Part shown: piece by piece, positions 1 to 5,311 of the stretch
Layout of the letters: each line of letters starts with the position of its first letter
Position numbering within the stretch: the stretch's first letter is position 1
Assembly: GCA_021784495.1 (NCBI GenBank)
Contig: JAJXSQ010000082.1
Span: forward strand, 1-8,252
DNA: 8,252 bases
Source of the DNA: Myxococcales bacterium
Lineage (GTDB): Bacteria; Myxococcota; Myxococcia; Myxococcales; Anaeromyxobacteraceae
Direction: 5' to 3'
Translations under genes and position numbers: made by a program
Notes under the pieces: generated by a model
The model's input: only the letters and a program-made list of their open reading frames with translations
Told to the model about the DNA's origin: nothing
Databases searched by the model: none

Positions 1-223
1 GAGCCCGTTCCTCACCTACTTCGAGGACGAGTCGCGCCCGCAGACGAAGCTCGATCGGGACATCGGCGGCGGCATGGGGGTGTCGATCGGGCGGCTCCGC
101 CCCGACGCCCTCTTCGACTACCGCTTCGTCGCCCTCTCGCACAACACGGTGCGCGGCGCGGCCGGAGGCGCGGTCCTCACCGCCGAGCTCCTGGTGAAGG
201 ACGGCTACATCTCGGCGAAGTAG
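1..223 (+). CDS. asd: Aspartate-semialdehyde dehydrogenase, C-terminal end (partial)
   Basis: The first complete codon is at 2 and the stop is TAG at 221-223, giving 73 residues of a protein that began before the window. The enzyme reduces aspartyl-phosphate to aspartate semialdehyde with NADPH, the branch-point step to lysine/diaminopimelate, methionine and threonine, in the cytosol. The visible tail has the LDRD..GGGMGVSIGRLR stretch followed by ALSHNTVRGAAGG and AELL, the C-terminal signature of the archaeal/fungal-type family. In this family the conserved HN-TxRGAAG segment lies at the cofactor and active site. The catalytic cysteine lies upstream, outside the window. The related archaeal malonyl-CoA reductases share this fold and cannot be excluded from the tail alone, but they are restricted to a few autotrophic archaea. 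The next gene is on the same strand after 137 bp, so cotranscription is uncertain. Confidence 0.9.
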   Translation, partial: SPFLTYFEDESRPQTKLDRDIGGGMGVSIGRLRPDALFDYRFVALSHNTVRGAAGGAVLTAELLVKDGYISAK

Positions 224-229
224 GGCACC

Positions 230-245
230 GCCCTCCGGGGAGGGC
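230..245 (+). terminator. Possible hairpin just after asd stop
   Basis: GCCCTC (230-235) pairs with GAGGGC (240-245) around a CGGG loop, beginning 6 bp after the asd stop codon. The position suits a transcript-end hairpin. There is no T-tract after it, so it is not a canonical intrinsic terminator. It could stabilise the mRNA 3' end or be chance in GC-rich DNA. Confidence 0.3.
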
Positions 246-313
246 CTCCCGGGCGAACTTCGGGGACGGCGCGGGCGGCTCGGCTCCCTGTCCCACGAAG
301 CAGGCCCCCCCCC

Positions 314-325
314 GAAGGCGCCTTC
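314..325. repeat. 12-bp perfect palindrome upstream of aldehyde dehydrogenase
   Basis: GAAGGCGCCTTC reads the same on both strands and sits 35 bp before the ATG of the aldehyde dehydrogenase gene. It could be an operator for a dimeric regulator. No promoter elements could be recognised around it in the 224-360 spacer, and a single short palindrome is weak evidence. Confidence 0.25.
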
Positions 326-360
326 CCCTGACGCGCCGCACACCCTACCTTTCGGGGTCG

Positions 361-2064
361 ATGCTCCCACCGGGGATCTCTCGCGAGTCGACCGAGGTCG
401 ACGCGGCAGTGGCGCGCCTCCGTGAGGCGGCGCCCGGCTGGAGCCGCGCGCCGCTCCGCGACCGGATCGCGCTCGCCCACGCGCTCGCGGACGGCGTCGC
501 CCGCACCGCCGCCCGGGCGGTGCAGCTCGCCTGCGAGGCGAAGCGGATCGATCCCGCCTCGCCGGTGGCCGGCGAGGAGTGGACCACCGGCCCCTACGTC
601 ACCCTCCGCATCCTCCGCCAGCTGGCCCGGTCGCTCGAGGAGCTCCGGCGCCGCGGCACCACCCCCATCGGCCGGCTCGGCGAGGCGCCCGACGGCCGGC
701 TCACGGCGCGGGTCTTCCCGATGGGGACCATGGACCGGCTCCTCTTCCCCGGGCTCGAGGCCGAGGTCCACCTCGAGGCGGGCGTCGGCCCGACCGAGTT
801 CCACGAGTCGCGCGGGCGGTTCCACCTCCGGCCCGATCACGCCGGGCGGGTCTGCCTGGTCCTCGGGGCCGGGAACGTGAACGCCATCCCGGCGACCGAC
901 GTCCTGACGAAGCTCTTCAACGAGGGGAAGGTCTGCCTCCTGAAGCTCAACCCGGTGAACGCCTACCTGGCGCCCGTGCTCCTGGAGGCCTTCGCGCCGG
1001 CGATCGCGCGCGGCCTGGTCGCGCTCGTGGACGGCGACGCCGGGGTCGGGGCCGAGCTCTGCCGCCACCCGGGGGTCGACGAGATCCACGTCACCGGCTC
1101 CGACCGGACCCACGACCTGATCGTCTGGGGCCCGCCGGGCCCGGAGCGCGACGCGCGGCGCGCGCGCGGGGCGCCGCTCCTCGACAAGCCGATCACCAGC
1201 GAGCTCGGGAACGTCACCCCGGTCCTCGTCGTCCCCGGCGGCTGGGACGAGCGGTCGCTCGCCTTCCAGGCCGAGGGCGTCGCCGGGATGGTGGCCCACA
1301 ACGGCTCGTTCAACTGCATCGCCGCCAAGATGCTCGTCACGCCGCGCGGCTGGCCGCTGCGCGCGCGCTTCCTCGAGCTGGTGATGGCCGCGCTCGCCCG
1401 GACGCCGGCCCGTTGGGCCTTCTACCCCGGCGCCGCCGCGCGCCACCGGGCCCTCGCCGAGGGGCGCACCGACCGGCGATCGACCGGCGGCGGGGAGGAG
1501 GGCACCCTCCCCTGGACCCTCCTGCCCGGCCTCGATCCGGCCAGCGCCGATCCGGCCTTCACCACCGAGCCCTTCTGCTCGATCCTCTCCGAGGTGAGCG
1601 TCGGCGGCGACGATCCGGCCGAGTTCCTCGACGCCGCGGTGCGCTTCGCGAACGAGCGGCTCTGGGGCACCCTCGCCGCGACGATCCTCGTCCACCCCCG
1701 CGCGGCGCGCGATCCCTCGCACCAGGCGGCGCTCCAGCGCGCCATCCGGGCGCTGCGGTACGGGACGGTCACCGTCGACACCTGGGCCGGGGTCGCCTTC
1801 GCGCTGGGGACGACGCCGTGGGGCGCCTACCCGGGGTCGACGCTCGCCGACGTCCAGAGCGGGCGCGGCGTCGTCCACGACACGCTGATGCTCGACCGGG
1901 TCGAGAAGTGCGTCCTGCACCACCCGGCGGTCGCCTTCCCCAAGCCGCTCTTCTTCCCGTCCCACCGGACCGCCCACCGGGTCGGCGAGCGGCTGGTGGC
2001 GCTCGAGGGGCGCGGCGGGATCGCGGCGCTGCCGGGCGTCGTCGCGGCCGCGGTGCGGGGCTAG
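361..2064 (+). CDS. Aldehyde dehydrogenase family protein (long, divergent)
   Basis: 567 residues. NAD(P)-dependent ALDHs oxidise aldehydes to acids or, in acylating forms, interconvert aldehydes and acyl-CoA. Rossmann-type elements appear at about 164-200 (VCLVLGAGNVNAIPATD, then LLKLNP with K195 where ALDHs have the cofactor-binding Lys) and at VTGS (244-247). SELGNVTPVLV (280-290) matches the ALDH ELGGxxP segment and supplies the general-base Glu (E281). NGSFNCIAAKMLV (314-326) carries the catalytic Cys (C319). EPFCSIL (403-409) matches the E-x-F-G-P segment, and GTTPWGAYPGS lies near 483-493. It is longer than typical ALDHs (about 480-500 residues) because of N-terminal and C-terminal extensions. 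The N-terminal ~115 residues are Arg/Ala-rich and not recognised. No Shine-Dalgarno sequence is obvious, but ATG 361 is the only ATG or GTG in reach. The FHA gene follows after 16 bp, so the two are probably cotranscribed. The substrate is unknown. Confidence 0.88.
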   Translation: MLPPGISRESTEVDAAVARLREAAPGWSRAPLRDRIALAHALADGVARTAARAVQLACEAKRIDPASPVAGEEWTTGPYVTLRILRQLARSLEELRRRGTTPIGRLGEAPDGRLTARVFPMGTMDRLLFPGLEAEVHLEAGVGPTEFHESRGRFHLRPDHAGRVCLVLGAGNVNAIPATDVLTKLFNEGKVCLLKLNPVNAYLAPVLLEAFAPAIARGLVALVDGDAGVGAELCRHPGVDEIHVTGSDRTHDLIVWGPPGPERDARRARGAPLLDKPITSELGNVTPVLVVPGGWDERSLAFQAEGVAGMVAHNGSFNCIAAKMLVTPRGWPLRARFLELVMAALARTPARWAFYPGAAARHRALAEGRTDRRSTGGGEEGTLPWTLLPGLDPASADPAFTTEPFCSILSEVSVGGDDPAEFLDAAVRFANERLWGTLAATILVHPRAARDPSHQAALQRAIRALRYGTVTVDTWAGVAFALGTTPWGAYPGSTLADVQSGRGVVHDTLMLDRVEKCVLHHPAVAFPKPLFFPSHRTAHRVGERLVALEGRGGIAALPGVVAAAVRG

Positions 2065-2080
2065 CCATGGCGGGGGGCGC

Positions 2081-2569
2081 GTGCGCGGCTACCTGATCTC
2101 CTGGCTGGCGCGGCGCGCCGCCGGCGCCGGGCTCACCGGCTTCCTCGAGGAGCGGCCCGAGGACTGGCTCGTCTGGGAGGCGGGCCCCTGGCGCCCGACC
2201 TACCAGAACCGGGAGACCCTGGAGCAGGAGGGGGCGCGCTCGAGCGTGCCGCAGGGGATCGGCGAGTCGCTGGCGATCGCCCTGGAGCCGCGGCCCGACC
2301 GGCCCTACGTCTCCCTCGGCCGGGCGCCGGACAACGACCTGGTCATCGACGACGCGACCCTGTCGCGCCTCCACCTGCTCCTCGAGCGGCGCCCGGAGGG
2401 CTGGGCGGCGCGGGACGCCGGCTCCACCAACGGGACCTGGATCGAGGGGGAGCGGCTCGGGCCCGACCCGGTCGTGCTGGTCACCGGCACCCAGATCCTC
2501 GCCGGCTCGGTCCGCTTCACCTTCTACGACGCCGGCGGCCTCTACCTCCGGCTGCGCGGCGCCCCGTAG
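2081..2569 (+). CDS. Small FHA-domain protein
   Basis: 162 residues starting at GTG 2081. No in-frame ATG lies upstream, and a G-rich stretch (2071-2077) precedes the start. Residues about 76-150 form a forkhead-associated domain, a phosphothreonine-peptide binding module. The canonical contact residues are all present: G80-R81, S95-R96-L97-H98 and N117-G118-T119 within GSTNGTW. It is therefore probably competent to bind a phosphoprotein, typically a target of Ser/Thr (Hanks-type) kinases. Residues 1-70 are Trp- and Arg-containing and match nothing I recognise. There is no signal peptide or transmembrane segment, so it is likely cytosolic. It lies 16 bp behind the aldehyde dehydrogenase and ends 4 bp from the stop of the convergent transporter gene. 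No kinase or phosphatase gene is in the window, so the partner is unknown. Confidence 0.9.
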   Translation: MRGYLISWLARRAAGAGLTGFLEERPEDWLVWEAGPWRPTYQNRETLEQEGARSSVPQGIGESLAIALEPRPDRPYVSLGRAPDNDLVIDDATLSRLHLLLERRPEGWAARDAGSTNGTWIEGERLGPDPVVLVTGTQILAGSVRFTFYDAGGLYLRLRGAP

Positions 2570-2573
2570 GGCG

Positions 2574-3818
2574 TCACTCCTCGACGTAGTCGAGGTCCGC
2601 CCCGAAGGTCTCGCGCAGCCCGGACGCGGCCGCGAAGGCCACCACCAGGCAGGCGGCGCCGATCGCCAGGGCGGCGGGCACCGGCCCGGAGCCGTCGCGG
2701 ACCAGCCGGTAGCCGGCGACGATGGGGACCACCAGGCCGCGGACGAAGTTCGGGACGCTGGTCGCCACCGTCGCCCGGAGGTTGGTGCCGAACTGCTCGG
2801 CGCCGATGGTCACGAAGATCGCCCAGTAGCCCGACGCCACCCCGAGGAAGACGCAGAGCCCGTAGAAGAGCTCCGGCGACGCCCCCCGGCCGAGGACGAA
2901 GTAGGCGCCGATGGCGACGGTGAGGAGGCCGAGGAAGAGGAGGACCACCCGCCGCCGGCTGCGGAGGAGCTGCGAGAGCGTGCCGCTCGCCAGGTCTCCG
3001 GCCACGAGGCCGAAGTAGAAGGCGGCGATCGCGTTGCCGGACAGGACCGGCCCGGCGACGCCGATGGCCGGGGCGAGCTCGGGGGAGAGCCCCATGAGCA
3101 CCGCCTGGGCGAACCAGATCGGGATCCCGATCAGGACCGACTGGGCGAAGCGGGTGAAGCGGTCGCGCCGGGTGAACAGGCTCAGGAAGGCGCCGCGGGG
3201 GACGTCCCGCCCCTCGAGCGACCGGAACATCCCCGACTCGGCGACGCCGATGCGCAGGACGAGCAGGAGGAGGCCGAGCCCGCCGCCGCTGAAGTAGGCC
3301 GCCCGCCAGCCGAAGTGGCCGGCGAGGAGGTTCGCGAAGACGGCGCCGGAGACGCCGACCGCGGCCACCAGCATCGTCCCCAGGCCGCGGCGCGACGCCG
3401 GCAGGATCTCCGCCACCAGGGTCACCCCCGCGCCGAGCTCGCCGGCGAGCCCCACGCCGGCCACGAAGCGGCAGGCGGTGTAGGCCTCCACGCCGTGGAC
3501 GAGGCCGTTGGCCAGCGTCGCCAGCGAGTAGAGGGTGATCGACCCGAAGAGGATCTGCAGCCGGCCGCGCCGGTCGCCCAGGATCCCGAAGACGACCCCC
3601 CCGAGGAGCATCCCGACCATCTGGACGCTCAGGACGTTCACGTACCAGTCGGTCGCCGCCTTGCCGGTGATCCCCATCGACGCGAGGCTCGGCTTCCAGA
3701 GGATCGAGAAGAGGACCAGGTCGTAGATGTCGACGAAGTAGCCGAGCGCCGCCACCACCACCGCGGCGCCGAGGAGCGCGCCGCCGAGCTGCTTGCCTGT
3801 CCGGGGATCGTTCGCCAT
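2574..3818 (-). CDS. MFS transporter
   Basis: 414 residues with about 12 hydrophobic segments, the normal size for a major facilitator superfamily secondary transporter of the inner membrane. The first segment contains GYFVDIYDLVLF (27-38) with two acidic residues, as in metabolite:H+ symporters and the phosphate/sugar-transporter branch. Loop 2-3 has motif A (GDRRGR, 81-86). RFVAGVGLAGELGAG (118-132) and the following AEILPASRRG are the typical TM4-5 region. Near the C-terminal half, GAEQFGTNLRAT (339-350) mirrors the E-x-x-P/G-T-x-x-R segment of this group. The start is placed at ATG 3818. An in-frame TTG at 3839 would add 7 residues, and neither has a strong ribosome-binding site. It lies 96 bp downstream of the thioesterase on the same strand. 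The substrate cannot be read from the sequence; an organic acid or sugar is plausible. Confidence 0.9.
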   Translation of the reverse strand: MANDPRTGKQLGGALLGAAVVVAALGYFVDIYDLVLFSILWKPSLASMGITGKAATDWYVNVLSVQMVGMLLGGVVFGILGDRRGRLQILFGSITLYSLATLANGLVHGVEAYTACRFVAGVGLAGELGAGVTLVAEILPASRRGLGTMLVAAVGVSGAVFANLLAGHFGWRAAYFSGGGLGLLLLVLRIGVAESGMFRSLEGRDVPRGAFLSLFTRRDRFTRFAQSVLIGIPIWFAQAVLMGLSPELAPAIGVAGPVLSGNAIAAFYFGLVAGDLASGTLSQLLRSRRRVVLLFLGLLTVAIGAYFVLGRGASPELFYGLCVFLGVASGYWAIFVTIGAEQFGTNLRATVATSVPNFVRGLVVPIVAGYRLVRDGSGPVPAALAIGAACLVVAFAAASGLRETFGADLDYVEE

Positions 3819-3873
3819 GGGTGACGGGAAGAACAGCAAGATCCGCCGCCGCTGGCAAGCCCGACGTGCGCCG

Positions 3874-3889
3874 CCCCCGCCGGCGGGGG
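3874..3889. repeat. 16-bp perfect palindrome between thioesterase and MFS genes
   Basis: CCCCCGCCGGCGGGGG is perfectly self-complementary. As RNA it gives a 6-bp all-GC stem with a CCGG loop. On the minus strand it lies 26 bp past the thioesterase stop and 56 bp before the MFS start, within the 96-bp spacer. No T-tract follows on the minus strand, so it is not a classical terminator. It could partially separate expression of the two genes or protect the upstream transcript's 3' end. Confidence 0.35.
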
Positions 3890-3914
3890 AGGGCCCGGGG
3901 CGCCGGCGGCCCGC

Positions 3915-4394
3915 TCACCGGCCGGCGAGCGTCCGCCGGAGCGCGAGGCGCGCCTCCCGCCGCGCCACCGCCGCCCGCTCCCGGCGCCGCTCCTCCTCGG
4001 AGGCGGCGGCGAGGGGCGGCAGCTCGGTGGGGCGGCCGTCCGGGCCGAGGGCGACGAAGGTGAGCCAGGCGTTGCAGCAGCGCCGCCGCTCGCCGGTCAT
4101 CGGGTCCTCCGTCGAGACCTCCACCCCCACCTCGAGCGAGGTCCGGAAGACGGCGTTCACCTGGGCCGCCAGGATGGCGATCTGGCCGATGCGGACCGGG
4201 GAGAGGAAGTCGAGCTGGTCGATCGAGGCGGTGACCACCGGGAGGCGCGCGTGGCGCATCGCGGCCATCGCCGCGGCCAGGTCGGTCCACTGCATGACCG
4301 TCCCGCCGAAGGCGCTCCCGAGGACGTTGGCGTGGCTCGGCATCACCAGCTGGGTCATCTCGACGCGCGAGGCGGCGGGGGCGACGGGGTCCAT
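3915..4394 (-). CDS. Acyl-CoA thioesterase, hotdog fold (YciA/YkhA/ACOT7-like)
   Basis: 159 residues from ATG 4394. These enzymes hydrolyse acyl-CoA to free acid and CoA in the cytosol. MPSHANVLGSAFGGTVMQWTD (18-38) contains the HAN-x-x-G-x-x-x-GG and the active-site Asp (D38) of the family, followed by A-A-M-R-H (45-48) and the central strand with DFLSPVRIG (62-70). About 30 C-terminal residues (132 onward) are a charged, Arg/Glu-rich helix beyond the hotdog core. A purine-rich GGGGAGGA lies 12 nt before this ATG. A start at ATG 4436 would add 14 residues (MRCSGEGRGGYYAP) and overlap the thyX start codon by 2 bases. It is not preferred, since the added residues are low-quality and would translate the SD-like sequence. 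The gene is divergent from thyX and may be cotranscribed with the MFS gene below. Confidence 0.92.
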   Translation of the reverse strand: MDPVAPAASRVEMTQLVMPSHANVLGSAFGGTVMQWTDLAAAMAAMRHARLPVVTASIDQLDFLSPVRIGQIAILAAQVNAVFRTSLEVGVEVSTEDPMTGERRRCCNAWLTFVALGPDGRPTELPPLAAASEEERRRERAAVARREARLALRRTLAGR

Positions 4395-4434
4395 GGGCGC
4401 GTAGTATCCTCCCCTTCCCTCTCCGGAGCACCTC
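4395..4434. promoter_or_regulatory. Short divergent intergenic region, thioesterase / thyX
   Basis: Only 40 bp separate the two start codons. The single AT-containing patch, TAGTAT at 4402-4407, resembles a -10 element on the plus strand (for thyX) and its complement on the minus strand (ATACTA). No TTGACA-like -35 is visible at the right distance for either, so promoters probably extend into the coding sequences. GGAG at 4425-4428, 6 nt before the thyX ATG, is a good ribosome-binding site. GGGGAGGA (minus, 4414-4407) serves the thioesterase. Confidence 0.4.
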
Positions 4435-5304
4435 ATGCCGCTCGACGTCCGGCTGCTCGACTACGCCCGCGATCCGCTCGCCAAGCTCTACGGCGCCTAC
4501 CGCACCTGCTACACGCCCAAGACGCCCGGGGAGGTCTGGGAGGAGATCGCCGACGGCCGGATCGCCCCGGACGACATCCGCGCCTTCGTGGCCGAGCGGC
4601 TCAAGACCGGCCACGCCTCGCCCCTCGAGCAGGTCGTCTTCTGGTTCGGGATCGGCGGGGTCTCGCGGTCCCTCTCCCACCAGTTCGTCCGCCACCGGAT
4701 CGGGATCAGCTTCGAGCAGCAGTCCCAGCGCTACGTCCGCTACCGCGAGGAGCGGCTCGACTACGTCATGCCGCGGACCTGGCGCGAGCGCGGGCTCGGC
4801 GACGACTACGACCGGCTCATGGGCGAGATCACCCGGGTCTACCAGGCGGCCCTCGCCGCCGGGGTGCCGGCCGAGGACGCGCGGTTCGTCCTCCCCAACG
4901 CCACCCCGACCAACTTCCAGGTGATGGTCAACTTCACCGAGCTGCTGCACATCGCCGACCTCCGGCTCTGCTGGCGCGCCCAGTGGGAGATCCGCCACAT
5001 GGTGGCCCTCATGCGCCGCGAGGTGCTGCGGGCGGTCCCGGAGCTCGGCGGGCAGCTCCAGCCGAAGTGCGGGGACCGGCGGATGGGCTACTGCGACGAG
5101 CCGATCCAGGAGTGGGGGCGCTGCCCGATCGGGAAGGTGCGGCCGCACAAGGAGCAGCTGCTCGACCTCTTCCGCCGCCAGGGCGCGGGGGGGATGGCGC
5201 CGCTCGGCGAGGCCGACCTGCGCTCGGTGGAGGACGCCGGGAACGAGGAGGAGGCGGCGCCGTCCGGCGGCGCCGGCGGACCCTCGGCGCCGGTCGGGCC
5301 CTGA
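4435..5304 (+). CDS. thyX: Flavin-dependent thymidylate synthase ThyX
   Basis: 289 residues. ThyX methylates dUMP to dTMP using FAD, NADPH and methylenetetrahydrofolate, replacing ThyA. Diagnostic parts are KTGHASPLEQVVFWF (57-71); the RHR...S signature at 86-97 (RHRIGISFEQQSQRY); and the C-terminal helix ARFVLPNATPTNFQVM onward with N167, R177 and AQWEIR (182-187). The RHR and signature Ser are separated by eight residues rather than the commonest seven. After the core, C212, C220 and C230 (CGDRRMGYC, then GRCPIG) could bind a metal or form disulfides. Residues about 265-289 are a low-complexity Gly/Ala/Pro tail, making it longer than the usual 220-260. The start has GGAG 6 nt upstream. The sppA-like gene begins 7 bp after its stop, with that gene's GAGG overlapping the TGA, so the two are translationally close and likely an operon. 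Confidence 0.96.
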   Translation: MPLDVRLLDYARDPLAKLYGAYRTCYTPKTPGEVWEEIADGRIAPDDIRAFVAERLKTGHASPLEQVVFWFGIGGVSRSLSHQFVRHRIGISFEQQSQRYVRYREERLDYVMPRTWRERGLGDDYDRLMGEITRVYQAALAAGVPAEDARFVLPNATPTNFQVMVNFTELLHIADLRLCWRAQWEIRHMVALMRREVLRAVPELGGQLQPKCGDRRMGYCDEPIQEWGRCPIGKVRPHKEQLLDLFRRQGAGGMAPLGEADLRSVEDAGNEEEAAPSGGAGGPSAPVGP

Positions 5305-5311
5305 GGCGGCG

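Noticed and set aside
205..1977. 590-codon open frame on the minus strand antisense to the aldehyde dehydrogenase
   Set aside because: Its translation is Arg/Gly/Pro/Ala-rich with no domain motifs. It is the expected stop-poor shadow of a GC-rich gene whose plus-strand frame carries clear ALDH motifs.
2067..2096. ATG at 2067 just after the ALDH stop as a start for the FHA gene
   Set aside because: It is in a different frame and meets TGA at 2094-2096 after nine codons. GTG 2081 opens the FHA frame.
4395..4436. Longer thioesterase start at ATG 4436 overlapping the thyX start codon
   Set aside because: The added residues are Gly-rich and unlike the family N-terminus, and they would run through the purine-rich SD-like sequence that serves ATG 4394.
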